Program-made: the position numbers and the translations under genes | The notes under the pieces: model-generated | Database searches by the model: none | What the model was told of the DNA's origin: nothing | The model's input: only the letters and a program-made list of their open reading frames with translations | Assembly: GCA_016936355.1 (NCBI GenBank) | Contig: JAFGYB010000013.1 | Coordinates: 1-34,791, forward strand | Reading direction: 5' to 3' | DNA length: 34,791 nt | DNA from: Bacteroidales bacterium | Lineage (GTDB): Bacteria; Bacteroidota; Bacteroidia; Bacteroidales; F082 | Part shown: positions 23,388-32,003 of the stretch, one piece after another | How the letters are laid out: each line of letters opens with the position of its first letter | Position numbering within the stretch: position 1 is the stretch's first letter

Positions 23388-24904
23388 ATTCCCGGAACCA
23401 GCGCATCGGGGAGCTCGTAATCCACAGTTTGTAAAAACTGTACCGATTTTTCGATCTCTTCGTGCATGATCTTGTCTTCTTCCACGAAAGGAACAATTTT
23501 CCTGTATTTTTCAACAAAATCGGCCAGATACTGTGAGGTATTGAGCGGTTTTCTGAAGTCCAGTGCCTGGGCGGCATTGAACAGCTCAATGGCCAGAATC
23601 CGTTCCAGGTTCATCACCACACGGTACAGTTTGGTGGCCGCATTGGCACCCATACTCACATGATCCTCCTGTCCCTGCGACGAAACAATGGAATCCACCG
23701 AAGCCGGCGTACACAACTGTTTGTTTTGATTCACAATGGAAGCCGCCGTATATTGCGGAATCATGAAACCCGAATTCAGTCCGGGATCGGCCACCAGGAA
23801 CGAAGGCAGGTCACGGCTTCCACTGATCAGCTGATAGGTTCTCCTTTCGGAGATGTTGCCCAGTTCGGCCACAGCGAGTGCCAGATAATCCATCGCCAGC
23901 GCCAGAGGTTGCCCGTGGAAGTTACCACCCGAAATGATCAGATCCTCATCCGGGAAAACAGTGGGGTTGTCTGTCACCGCATTGATTTCCCTGGATAAAA
24001 CCGAAGCCACGTGGTTGAACACATCCTTGGAAGCTCCGTGCACCTGAGGAATACAGCGAAACGAATAGGGATCCTGAACGTGTTTTTTGGGTTGACCAAT
24101 CAACTGACTGCCTTCAAGCATGGAACGAAACCGTTCGGCCGTTTGCAACTGACCCAAATGCGGGCGAATGGTGTGTAAACCTTCGTAAAAAGGCTCAATC
24201 CGGCCGTCAAAGGCATCCAGCGATACGGCCCCGATGATGTCGGCCATATCCGACAAACGGAATACTTTCAAAACAGAATAAACTCCGTAAGCCGACATAA
24301 ATTGTGTTCCGTTGAGCAGGGCAAGTCCCTCTTTGGACTGAAGCTGAATAGGCTCCCAACCCAGCTTCTTTAAAACAACCGATGAATCCTGCTTTTTCCC
24401 GTCAAAATAAACCATTCCTTTTCCCAGCAGGGGCAACGACATATGTGCCAGCGGAGCCAGGTCACCTGAAGCCCCCAGCGATCCCAGTTGATAGACAACC
24501 GGTGTAACCTCCTCATTGTAAAAATCGATGAGCCGCTGTACGGTTTGCAACTGAACACCCGAATAACCCTGGGCAAAAGCCTGGATTTTCAGCAACAACA
24601 TTAGTCTAACTACCGGGACAGGCACCTCATCGCCCGTACCACTGGCGTGCGACATCACCAGGTTTTCCTGGAGTTTGCCCAGATCATCCTGCGAAATACT
24701 CCGATTGTACAAAGCTCCAAAACCGGTGTTAATCCCATAAATGGGTTCTTTGTTATCCGCAATCTTTTGATCGAGATAGGTTCGGCATTTCTGTATACGA
24801 TCGGCAGCTCCCTGAGAAAGCTTGAGTTTCTGATTCTTTTTCAGAATTTCGAAAATCCCTTTAAACGTCAGTTTTTGGTCGTCAATAATGTGATAATTGT
24901 CCAT
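23384..24904 (-). CDS. hutH: Histidine ammonia-lyase
   Basis: HutH removes ammonia from L-histidine to give trans-urocanate, the first step of histidine degradation. The 506-residue protein has normal length and the motifs of the aromatic amino acid lyase family: Y57 in IYGINTGFG, the A145-S146-G147 triad in GSLGASGDLAPLAH that cyclises to the MIO cofactor, QDPYSFRCIPQVHGA, and SGGNFHGQPLA. The Q-D-x-Y-S-x-R-C-x-P-Q motif favours histidine over tyrosine or phenylalanine as substrate. It lies 12 bases after hisS and so is likely cotranscribed with it, an odd pairing of a histidine consumer with histidyl-tRNA synthetase. The next enzyme of the pathway is encoded at 34222 on the other strand. 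A tyrosine-lyase role cannot be fully excluded. Confidence 0.9.
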   Translation of the reverse strand: MDNYHIIDDQKLTFKGIFEILKKNQKLKLSQGAADRIQKCRTYLDQKIADNKEPIYGINTGFGALYNRSISQDDLGKLQENLVMSHASGTGDEVPVPVVRLMLLLKIQAFAQGYSGVQLQTVQRLIDFYNEEVTPVVYQLGSLGASGDLAPLAHMSLPLLGKGMVYFDGKKQDSSVVLKKLGWEPIQLQSKEGLALLNGTQFMSAYGVYSVLKVFRLSDMADIIGAVSLDAFDGRIEPFYEGLHTIRPHLGQLQTAERFRSMLEGSQLIGQPKKHVQDPYSFRCIPQVHGASKDVFNHVASVLSREINAVTDNPTVFPDEDLIISGGNFHGQPLALAMDYLALAVAELGNISERRTYQLISGSRDLPSFLVADPGLNSGFMIPQYTAASIVNQNKQLCTPASVDSIVSSQGQEDHVSMGANAATKLYRVVMNLERILAIELFNAAQALDFRKPLNTSQYLADFVEKYRKIVPFVEEDKIMHEEIEKSVQFLQTVDYELPDALVPGI

Positions 24905-24916
24905 ATTATCTTTTTT

Positions 24917-26281
24917 CTATTGATGGATGCGGCGAATCAGCTCATCTACCGTAGTACGTGTTTGTTCGCCGGTTTGCATATTTTTCAGCGTGGGTTGTTC
25001 CGATACCCGTTCCTCTTCACCGATAAGCAGAACAAAGGGAATCCCTTTGTCGTTGGCAAATTTCATTTGTTTTTTAAGCTTAACAGGATCGGGATACAAT
25101 TCGGCAGCGATGCCTGCATGTTGCAACTTTCGCAATACCTCAAGAGCAAAAGGCTCTTCTGTTTCCCCGAAATTAGTGATCAGAACCTGGGAAAAACTCC
25201 CGGTAGTTTCCGGATAAAGTTCCAGTTCGGTGAGCACATCATAAATCCGGTCAGCTCCAAAGGAAACGCCCACACCCGAAACACCCGGCATACCAAAAAT
25301 CCCGGTCAGGTTATCGTACCGTCCTCCGCCACATATACTGCCAATCTGAACATCGGCGGCTTTTACTTCAATGATGGCACCGGTATAATAATTCAACCCT
25401 CTGGCCAGCGACTGGTCAATTTCCAGCACGGCTTTCAGATCAAAAGCATTCAAATAACGGAGAATAGTCCTTAATTCTTCCAGTCCTTTGGCTCCCTCTT
25501 CGGTTTTTCCAATCAGACTTTCCAGGCTTTGCAACCTTTCCTCGCTGGTACCACGAAGTTTCAAAACCGGTTTCAGCATCTCGATGGATGCTTCAGAAAT
25601 TCCCCGTTCACGCAGTTCGGCATACACCGGTTCTTCCCCTATTTTATCCAGTTTGTCCATCGCCACCGTAATCTCGGTCATCTGTTCGGGAGCCCCGATG
25701 GCCTGGGCGATACCACTCAGTATCTTACGGTTGTTCAGTTTCACCACCACATTGATCTGCAGGTTTTCAAACACCTCATCAATCATACGAATCAGATCCA
25801 CCTCATTCAGCAACGAATCGGAACCGATCACATCCACATCGCACTGATAAAACTCACGGTACCGTCCTTTCTGGGGACGATCGGCACGCCATACAGGCTG
25901 CATTTGGTAACGCTTAAAAGGAAAGCTGATTTCATCGCGATGTTGTACCACATAGCGGGCAAAAGGGACTGTTAAGTCATACCGCAATCCTTTTTCACTG
26001 ATCTGGGTACTCAGTTTAACCGAGTCTTTTTCTTCCAGCAACTGACCGTCGGCCTTCGACAAATAATCTCCCGAATTCAGAATCTTGAACAACAGTTTAT
26101 CGCCTTCCTCGCCGTATTTCCCCAGCAGACTGGATAAGTTTTCCATGGCCGGGGTTTCGATGGGTTGATAGCCGTATTTTTCGAAGACCTGACGGATCGT
26201 GGAAAAAATATAATTTCTCCGGCTCATTTCGCCGGGACCAAAATCTCTGGTTCCTTTCGGTGTGGATGGTTTTTGTGCCAT
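24917..26281 (-). CDS. hisS: Histidyl-tRNA synthetase
   Basis: The 454-residue class II synthetase charges tRNA-His. Visible landmarks are the N-terminal PKGTRDFGP, motif 2 in [21 protein letters not shown], the histidine-specific [12 protein letters not shown] and GGGRYDNL, motif 3 in [13 protein letters not shown], and a C-terminal anticodon-binding domain (about 365-454). Length and motif order are standard. A promoter -7 box lies about 30 bases before the ATG. hutH follows after 12 bases. Confidence 0.97.
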   Translation of the reverse strand: MAQKPSTPKGTRDFGPGEMSRRNYIFSTIRQVFEKYGYQPIETPAMENLSSLLGKYGEEGDKLLFKILNSGDYLSKADGQLLEEKDSVKLSTQISEKGLRYDLTVPFARYVVQHRDEISFPFKRYQMQPVWRADRPQKGRYREFYQCDVDVIGSDSLLNEVDLIRMIDEVFENLQINVVVKLNNRKILSGIAQAIGAPEQMTEITVAMDKLDKIGEEPVYAELRERGISEASIEMLKPVLKLRGTSEERLQSLESLIGKTEEGAKGLEELRTILRYLNAFDLKAVLEIDQSLARGLNYYTGAIIEVKAADVQIGSICGGGRYDNLTGIFGMPGVSGVGVSFGADRIYDVLTELELYPETTGSFSQVLITNFGETEEPFALEVLRKLQHAGIAAELYPDPVKLKKQMKFANDKGIPFVLLIGEEERVSEQPTLKNMQTGEQTRTTVDELIRRIHQ

Positions 26282-26311
26282 ATTTTGATTTTTCAGTTAC
26301 CTGTGAACGTG

Positions 26312-26319
26312 CAAAAGTA
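26312..26319 (-). promoter_or_regulatory. Promoter -7 box before hisS
   Basis: The minus strand reads TACTTTTG, an exact TAnnTTTG match, ending 30 bases before the hisS ATG. No -33 TTTG at the normal spacing is visible. The rest of the 237-base gap up to lptG holds a short A/T palindrome (26393-26406) but nothing else I can name. Confidence 0.5.
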
Positions 26320-26518
26320 CAAATTTGGAAGAGGCTGCCCTATAAGTTATCCAGCTTTTTTGTTCATTTTAATCCGTACAAGGTCCCGCTATATTTTTGC
26401 AAAAATTGTCTGCAGCTTTATTTGGGGCTTTACATTCATTGTTACACAATAGTCATACAGTTGCAACACAGTGGCAATACTATTCCTGTGCATGACTGTC
26501 GTTCTATCGTAACCCCGT

Positions 26519-27598
26519 TTACTTCGGAGCCTTGAAAAGCAAATAAATGGAAATAATCAGGAAAATCGCATTCGGTACCCACGCCCCCACCGACGGATCC
26601 AGATTCCCCTGAGTGGAGAACACCGTGGAAACCTGCATCAGCAAAATGTAACTAAACGCCAAAGTAATTCCAATCCCCAGGTGCAAGCCAATCCCTCCCC
26701 GCGATTTCCGACTCGACAGCGCCACTCCCATCAAGGTCAGAATAATAATGGCCACAGGACCGGCCAGCCGTTTGTATTTCTCCACCTCGTAACGCCGGTA
26801 TGCCAGTGAGCCTTTGGCTTTTTCCGCTTCGATAAAACCATTCAGCTGAAACAAATTCATTTCATCAAACCGGTGCCGTACCTTATACAAATCCCGGGGA
26901 TTCAAAGCCAGGGTCGTGTCCATTTCCCTGCCACTGAAAATATGTTGTTCCCCATCGGCACTGATCGTTCTGCCCCAGTAATTTGTCAGGATCCATTTAT
27001 TGTCCACAGTATCTTTACGGATGGTACTGGAGTTCAACTTGTAGATCAACCGAATGCCGTCGTATTTTTCCAGCGAAAATCGATACCCGGTGCTCCTTAC
27101 TGGATTGTAGGATTCCACATAGGCAAAAGTGTTCGGAGCAATTTGAACATGTACGTTTCGCTTGTTGTTGACGGGGGGCTTGTCAATATACTTATCCATA
27201 AACTTTCGCATTCCCTGGTTGGTGATGGGGATCAGGAAATTACCCATATAAAAAGAGAGCACCGCCAGGAAAACAGAGGAAATAAGATAGGGAACCAGCA
27301 TACGACGGAAACTGATCCCGTTGCTCAGTATGGCAATAATCTCCGTATTGGATGCCAGACGCGATGTAAAAAACACTACCGAAATAAAAGTGAAGAGATA
27401 GATGAACAGGTTGATGAAATATGGAATAAAATTCAAATAATACTGGAAAAGGATCTCATGCAAAGGAGCATTGTTTTTAATGAACGCATCGATCTTTTCG
27501 GAAATATCGAAAACAATCACAATCACGATGAGTAACGCAATGGAATAGAAAAAGGTTCCCAGGAACTTTTTAATTATATACCAATCGAGTATCTTCAT
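26519..27598 (-). CDS. lptG: LPS export permease LptG/LptF family (YjgP/YjgQ)
   Basis: The 359-residue inner membrane protein has the YjgP/YjgQ layout: membrane spans near residues 13-33, 50-75 and 98-120, a periplasmic beta-jellyroll domain (about 130-265), and three C-terminal spans (about 270-357). Family motifs include the N-terminal KILDWYIIKKFLGTF and the cytoplasmic loop IIAILSNGISFRRML that couples to the LptB ATPase. In the Lpt complex these permeases lift lipopolysaccharide from the inner membrane toward the LptC-A-D bridge. It follows tgt by 46 bases, an arrangement often seen in Bacteroidota. LptF and LptG are similar and the choice of G is by convention. Confidence 0.88.
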   Translation of the reverse strand: MKILDWYIIKKFLGTFFYSIALLIVIVIVFDISEKIDAFIKNNAPLHEILFQYYLNFIPYFINLFIYLFTFISVVFFTSRLASNTEIIAILSNGISFRRMLVPYLISSVFLAVLSFYMGNFLIPITNQGMRKFMDKYIDKPPVNNKRNVHVQIAPNTFAYVESYNPVRSTGYRFSLEKYDGIRLIYKLNSSTIRKDTVDNKWILTNYWGRTISADGEQHIFSGREMDTTLALNPRDLYKVRHRFDEMNLFQLNGFIEAEKAKGSLAYRRYEVEKYKRLAGPVAIIILTLMGVALSSRKSRGGIGLHLGIGITLAFSYILLMQVSTVFSTQGNLDPSVGAWVPNAIFLIISIYLLFKAPK

Positions 27599-27644
27599 CT
27601 GTTGTTGTCTCTTTTCTGATTTTAAAAGTAAGAAAAACTCACAT

Positions 27645-28775
27645 TTACAGTCGCTGACTCACCTGTTTCACCATTTGTTCTTTCCATACGTCGAAATCAC
27701 CCGCCAGAATATGCTGACGCGCTTCGTTTACCAGCCACAAATAAAAGGCCAGGTTGTGCTGACTGGCGATCATACTGCCCAGAAATTCGCGGGCCGAGAA
27801 CAAATGCCGCACATAAGCCCGGCTATAAGCCTGATCTACATGGGAAGTCCCTTCAGAATCCAGCGGACTGAAGTCGTTTTCCCATTTTTTATTTTTTATA
27901 TTGATGATGCCGTTTTTCGTAAACAACATACCGTTGCGGCCGTTGCGCGTGGGCATCACACAGTCCATCATATCCACCCCCAGCGCTATGCTTTCCAGGA
28001 TGTTTTCCGGCGTTCCCACGCCCATCAGATAACGGGGTTTGTCTTTGGGAAGAATACCGCACACCAGCTCGGTCATTTCATACATTACCTCATGCGGTTC
28101 CCCCACCGAGAGTCCACCAATGGCATTGCCATCAGCTTCGTAGGAAGCGATCTTTTCAGCGGATTGCGTCCGCAGATCACGATAGGTGCTTCCCTGTACA
28201 ATGGGGAACAGGCTTTGTTCATACCCGTACTTGGGTTCGGTTTCGTTCATGTGCTGCACACAGCGATGCAGCCAGTTATGAGTGATCTCCAACGACTTTT
28301 TGGCGTAGGTATAATCGCAGGGATAAGGCGTGCACTCGTCCAGCACCATCATAATGTCGGCACCGATGCTGCGCTCGATGTCAATAACATTTTCCGGGGT
28401 AAACAGGTGCTTGGAACCATCGATATGCGAACGGAACAATACCCCGTCTTCGTTCAGCTTCCGGTTGGCCGAAAGCGAATACACCTGATAGCCGCCGCTG
28501 TCGGTCAGAATGGGACGGTCCCAGGAATTGAATTTGTGCAAACCGCCGGCAGCTTCAATGATGTCCGTACCCGGACGTAAATACAAATGATAGGTATTTC
28601 CCAGAATGATCTGGGCGTTGATGTCTTCCTTCACCGCATTCATGTGAATGCCCTTCACCGACCCAACGGTTCCCACCGGCATAAAAATCGGCGTTTCAAT
28701 CTTCCCGTGATCTGTTGTAATGGTCCCGGCACGGGCGGCTGTCTTGGTGTCGGTTTTCTCTAAGCTGAACTGCAT
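27645..28775 (-). CDS. tgt: Queuine/preQ1 tRNA-ribosyltransferase lacking the zinc cysteines
   Basis: Tgt exchanges guanine 34 for the queuosine precursor in GUN-anticodon tRNAs. The 376-residue protein has TPIFMPVGT, ILGNTYHLYLRPG, the catalytic aspartate region LTDSGGYQVYSL and GVDMMDCVMPTRNGRNG. The zinc site normally read as C-x-C-x-x-C after the P-L-D motif is replaced: Gly309, Ser311 and Asp314 (E-G-T-S-H-V-D), while the later histidine in SQHNLAFYLW remains. I recall similar losses in other Bacteroidota homologues but could not check. I start at ATG 28775: the promoter -7 box at 28797-28804 lies inside the longer frame that begins at 28841, and family proteins start M-x-F-x-L-E-K-T-D. 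lptG follows. Confidence 0.95.
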   Translation of the reverse strand: MQFSLEKTDTKTAARAGTITTDHGKIETPIFMPVGTVGSVKGIHMNAVKEDINAQIILGNTYHLYLRPGTDIIEAAGGLHKFNSWDRPILTDSGGYQVYSLSANRKLNEDGVLFRSHIDGSKHLFTPENVIDIERSIGADIMMVLDECTPYPCDYTYAKKSLEITHNWLHRCVQHMNETEPKYGYEQSLFPIVQGSTYRDLRTQSAEKIASYEADGNAIGGLSVGEPHEVMYEMTELVCGILPKDKPRYLMGVGTPENILESIALGVDMMDCVMPTRNGRNGMLFTKNGIINIKNKKWENDFSPLDSEGTSHVDQAYSRAYVRHLFSAREFLGSMIASQHNLAFYLWLVNEARQHILAGDFDVWKEQMVKQVSQRL

Positions 28776-28796
28776 ACCTGTTTTCCAAATTTTCGG

Positions 28797-28804
28797 CAAA
28801 GATA
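28797..28804 (-). promoter_or_regulatory. Promoter -7 box before tgt
   Basis: The minus strand reads TATCTTTG, the commonest form of the Bacteroidota -7 box, 21 bases before the tgt ATG at 28775. It makes the longer start at 28841 untenable for this promoter. Confidence 0.6.
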
Positions 28805-28889
28805 GTCCAAATCGGTTTTGGTGGAAAACATCAGGCACCATGAAATATCCAGCCTAAAATAATTATCTTGCGAGCCATAAAATCAGTCT

Positions 28890-29378
28890 ATGATACGGGA
28901 GATGAAAACAGAAGACAACCGGGCCGTACTAAACATTTATAAAATGGGACTGGAAACCCGCAATGCTACCTTTGAAACGGAGGTGCCGTCCTGGCAGGAT
29001 TGGGACAACAGACATTTAAACCATTCCCGTTTCGTTTGTGTGGAGCATGAAAAAGTGTTGGGCTGGGCTGCCTTGTCACCGGTATCGTCCCGGCACGCCT
29101 ACCGCGGTGTCGCCGAAATCAGCATTTACATCGACCCCCTTTTTTTCAGGAAGGGAATCGGTTCGCAACTGATGGAACGTACCATCGCATCCTCAGAAGA
29201 AAACGGTATCTGGTCCCTTTACTCCAGTATTTTTCCTGAAAACAAAGCCACACTCCGGCTGCACGAGAAATTTGGTTTCCGGATCATCGGAACCCGCGAA
29301 AAAATCGCGCAACTGGACGGAAAATGGCGCGACACGCTTCTGCTGGAACGCCGAAGTAACAAACCGGAATATCAATAA
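28890..29378 (+). CDS. GNAT N-acetyltransferase, phosphinothricin acetyltransferase-like
   Basis: The 162-residue protein is a single GNAT domain that transfers acetyl from acetyl-CoA to an amine. It matches the phosphinothricin/methionine-sulfoximine acetyltransferase group: IREMKTEDNRAVLNIY at the start, ATFETEVPSWQDW, GWAALSPVSSRHAYRGVAE, the CoA-binding loop FFRKGIGSQLMERTI, and the tail motif LHEKFGFRIIGTREKIA. Native substrates in bacteria of this group are often methionine sulfoximine or related amino acids. It is divergent from tgt, and a degenerate -7 box TATCTTG (28864-28870) lies 19 bases before the ATG. The pfkB gene follows after four bases. Confidence 0.88.
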   Translation: MIREMKTEDNRAVLNIYKMGLETRNATFETEVPSWQDWDNRHLNHSRFVCVEHEKVLGWAALSPVSSRHAYRGVAEISIYIDPLFFRKGIGSQLMERTIASSEENGIWSLYSSIFPENKATLRLHEKFGFRIIGTREKIAQLDGKWRDTLLLERRSNKPEYQ

Positions 29379-29382
29379 TAGC

Positions 29383-30279
29383 ATGCAAAAAGCACTCATC
29401 TTATCCGGCGCATCCGTCGATTCCATCATCTACCTGGATGAATTTCCCCAACCGCTGCCGCAAACCATCCATCAATCCGTTTTTGCCGAAAAACCGGGAT
29501 CCACAGGCATCGGAAAAGCAGCCAACATGGGATCTCTTGATTTTGAAACCACATTGCATATCCTGCTCGGACAGGATGCACAGGGTGAGCTGATCAAAAA
29601 CTTTTTCAAAGAAAAACCCGTTCGATTGCTGTACGATTTTGATGAGAAAGGCACCCAGCGCCATGTGAACATCATGAACCAAAGAGGGGAACGCATCTCC
29701 ATTTTTGTGAACACCACTTCCGATAAACCGGATTTTGATTATGCTTCTCTGGAACCGGAGATCATCGCAGCCGATTTTGTAGTGCTGAATATTTTCAATT
29801 ATGCCCGCAACTTCATTCCCCTCCTGAAAAAGCACAACAAAGAAGTATGGACCGATCTGCACGATTACGACGAAGGCAATCCTTATCATGAAGATTTCAT
29901 TGATGCAGCCAAGTACATCCATCTGAGTTCAGACAACCTGAAAGACTATCGTTCCGCCATGAAAGACCTGCTGGATCGCGGGAAAAAACTCATCATCTGC
30001 ACCCATGCCAAGGAAGGAGCCACAGCGTTAACAGCAGACGGTACCTGGTACGAGGAACCCATCATCGATGATTTTCAGCTGGTGGATTCCAACGGTGCCG
30101 GCGACAGTTTTTTCAGCGGCTTTTTGTATGCGTACAAAAGAGGCCATTCTATTCAGAGCTGCCTGCGGTACGGACATGTACTCGGTGGCCTGTGCATCGG
30201 AAGCGGTCAGATTGCTCCTGAAAATTTAAGTGTTCCGCTTGTGGAAAAGCAATTTAAAAAATATTTTGGCAAACAATAA
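29383..30279 (+). CDS. PfkB-family carbohydrate kinase
   Basis: The 298-residue protein is a ribokinase-fold sugar or nucleoside kinase. It shows the N-terminal substrate-lid region (ILSGASVDSIIYLDEFP), the glycine-rich segment PGSTGIGKAANMG and the C-terminal PfkB signature DSNGAGDSFFSGFLYA with the catalytic base D241. ATP phosphorylates a hydroxymethyl group in this family, but the substrate cannot be read here. I start at ATG 29383; a longer frame from 29272 overlaps the acetyltransferase gene by more than 100 bases and adds a non-family extension. Spacing of four bases on each side joins it to the acetyltransferase and pentapeptide genes as an operon. Confidence 0.88.
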   Translation: MQKALILSGASVDSIIYLDEFPQPLPQTIHQSVFAEKPGSTGIGKAANMGSLDFETTLHILLGQDAQGELIKNFFKEKPVRLLYDFDEKGTQRHVNIMNQRGERISIFVNTTSDKPDFDYASLEPEIIAADFVVLNIFNYARNFIPLLKKHNKEVWTDLHDYDEGNPYHEDFIDAAKYIHLSSDNLKDYRSAMKDLLDRGKKLIICTHAKEGATALTADGTWYEEPIIDDFQLVDSNGAGDSFFSGFLYAYKRGHSIQSCLRYGHVLGGLCIGSGQIAPENLSVPLVEKQFKKYFGKQ

Positions 30280-30283
30280 TTAA

Positions 30284-30859
30284 ATGGAAACAAGATACTA
30301 CGAAGGAAAAAGTTTCGGGAAAATGGATTACACGTCTGAAGCTTTGCCCAAAGGGGAATACGAAAACTGTCGTTTCCTGCATTGTGATTTTTCCGGTTCC
30401 GACTTGTCGGAAATAAAATTCGTGGACTGCTCCTTCGAAAACTGTAACCTCAGCCTGACCACAATTTCGAATACCATTTTCCGCGATGTTCAGTTTAAAG
30501 GGTGCAAGATGCTGGGGATGTACTTCGAACATTGTAATCCGTTCGGACTTTCCATGGATTTTGAACACTGTACACTGAACAATTGCTCGTTTTATGAAAC
30601 AAAAGTCAGGAAAACCACATTCAAAAACTGTTCTTTAAGGGAAACGGATTTTGGCGAATGCGACCTGACGGGTTCTGTATTTGAAAATTCCGATTTGACA
30701 GACGCCCTTTTTGACCATTCAATTCTGGAAAAAACCGACCTCCGAACCGCAACAGGTTATTCCATCAATCCCGAAACCAACCGAATTAAAAAAGCAAAAT
30801 TCTCCCTTCCCGGCGCTATCGGACTGCTGGATCAATACGATATCGAAATCACCGTCTAA
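30284..30859 (+). CDS. Pentapeptide-repeat protein, Qnr-like in size and layout
   Basis: The 191-residue protein is almost wholly pentapeptide repeats of the A(D/N)LxF type, with F or L every fifth residue: CRFLHCDFSGSDLSEIKFVD, CSFENCNLS, TLNNCSFYETKVRKTTF, CSLRETDFGECDLTGSVFEN. These fold as a right-handed quadrilateral beta-helix. The break near residues 80-95 and the C-terminal helix-like tail (KAKFSLPGAIGLLDQYDIEI) recall Qnr/MfpA proteins, DNA mimics that shield gyrase; that role is an inference and no resistance should be assumed. It follows pfkB by four bases and converges, four bases apart, on the AEC transporter gene. Confidence 0.85.
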   Translation: METRYYEGKSFGKMDYTSEALPKGEYENCRFLHCDFSGSDLSEIKFVDCSFENCNLSLTTISNTIFRDVQFKGCKMLGMYFEHCNPFGLSMDFEHCTLNNCSFYETKVRKTTFKNCSLRETDFGECDLTGSVFENSDLTDALFDHSILEKTDLRTATGYSINPETNRIKKAKFSLPGAIGLLDQYDIEITV

Positions 30860-30863
30860 GCAC

Positions 30864-31814
30864 TCAAAACAAAAAGACAAACAGAAGACTCATACTGGCC
30901 AGACTCAGTACCAGCGTGGTCATAATGGAAAGCGAAACGAGGTCAGGCCGGCATTTGTAATGGTTAGCAAATACCGCTGTTAAAATGGCCGACGGCAAGG
31001 CCGTTTCGATCAAAACAATCTCGCGCATCATTTCCGTGAACTGGGCACCCCCTGTCAACCAGAAAGCCAGCAAAGGCTTCATAAATAACTTCAGTAAGAT
31101 GGCAATCCCCACAATGATGTAGGCATGTTTCAGGTGTTTCATTTCCAGCAACAGGCCAATGGCCAAGGCCACCATCAGCAGGTTGGCACCTCCGATGAGT
31201 TTGAAAAAGCGCATGGCCCCTGCAAAAACCGGGCTCTTTTCATTCACCGGAAGAATAGAAACCACCAGTCCGGCCACCAGCGCAATAAAAATGGGCGAAA
31301 TAAAAAACGAACGCACCGATTGCATGATGTCCTTTCCTTCCACGTGCGAGTCTCCGTAATACATGGCGATGAGCGGACCCAGTACAAACAACAGCAACCC
31401 TACTCCTATTTCGCTGGTGATCACCGCTTCTTCCATGGCCAGTGCACTGTTGTTGAACACTTCGCTGATGATCGGATAACCCAGCATGGAAGTCATGCCA
31501 AAAGCCGATACCAGGATCAGCGCCCCCTTTTCACCGCGCCCCAGCTTCAGTATCTTTCCCAAAATCCAGGCCAGCCCGATCATCCCCAATTCCACAGCAG
31601 CCATGATTCCTGCCATGACAATGAATTCTTTGTTGAATTTCTGAACCGCCAGCGAAGAGAAAATAACCGCCGGTAAAGTGATCTGAAGTACAATTTTGCT
31701 GAATAACAGACTGTCGTCTTTTTTCAGTATCCCCATCCTTTTCAGGAAAAAGGCAAGGAAAATGATGGCAAACATGACGACAACACCTTCAAACAAAGTA
31801 TTGGCTGTATGCAT
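30864..31814 (-). CDS. AEC-family transporter (auxin efflux carrier superfamily)
   Basis: The 316-residue inner membrane protein has about ten hydrophobic segments in two halves of five, as expected of the AEC fold, with a basic loop after the first span (FFLKRMGILKKDD) and a central loop near residue 160. Landmarks include the N-terminal FLKRMGILKKDDSLLFSKIV, and a C-terminal half with LIETALPSAILTAVFANHY. Bacterial members carry malonate, malate or other organic anions, but the substrate here is unknown. It stands alone, divergent from the membrane glycosyltransferase gene and convergent with the pentapeptide gene. Confidence 0.88.
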   Translation of the reverse strand: MHTANTLFEGVVVMFAIIFLAFFLKRMGILKKDDSLLFSKIVLQITLPAVIFSSLAVQKFNKEFIVMAGIMAAVELGMIGLAWILGKILKLGRGEKGALILVSAFGMTSMLGYPIISEVFNNSALAMEEAVITSEIGVGLLLFVLGPLIAMYYGDSHVEGKDIMQSVRSFFISPIFIALVAGLVVSILPVNEKSPVFAGAMRFFKLIGGANLLMVALAIGLLLEMKHLKHAYIIVGIAILLKLFMKPLLAFWLTGGAQFTEMMREIVLIETALPSAILTAVFANHYKCRPDLVSLSIMTTLVLSLASMSLLFVFLF

Positions 31815-31973
31815 ACAGGTACTTTTTAGGTTATTAATTTATTGGAAATTGTCTTCCTAAAAATTTCCCACAGGTTCATTTCCAGTTTCTAAGCTTAGTA
31901 AAATTAGCCATTATATTCTTCATTCCGGTAAAATTTCCCTAAAAATTCTGCGTCATAACGCCACATTTTTCAA

Positions 31974-31981
31974 TAGTTTTG
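31974..31981 (+). promoter_or_regulatory. Promoter -7 box of the GT2-sigma factor pair
   Basis: TAGTTTTG matches TAnnTTTG exactly, 22 bases before the ATG at 32004. No clear -33 TTTG is present at the right spacing. Confidence 0.5.
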
Positions 31982-32003
31982 CATCTTTCATCAAAACAAT
32001 AAC

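Noticed and set aside
26393..26406. Palindrome ATTTTTGCAAAAAT as a terminator after lptG
   Set aside because: The stem is nearly all A/T with no loop, so it would not form a stable terminator hairpin.
26469..26475. A second B12-box heptamer (GCCACTG on the minus strand) between lptG and hisS
   Set aside because: None of the other aptamer blocks flank it, and the downstream gene is hisS; a seven-base match is expected by chance.
27675..28580. A 301-codon plus-strand frame
   Set aside because: It is antisense to tgt, has no recognisable domain, and arises from tgt's codon bias. The same reasoning removes the 237-codon frame at 17193-17906 opposite murF-alr and the many frames opposite the PKD genes.
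28776..28841. N-terminal extension of Tgt from an ATG at 28841
   Set aside because: It would include the promoter -7 box at 28797-28804 and adds residues absent from the family.
29272..29382. N-terminal extension of the PfkB kinase from 29272
   Set aside because: It overlaps the acetyltransferase gene by over 100 bases and the ribokinase fold starts right after the ATG at 29383.
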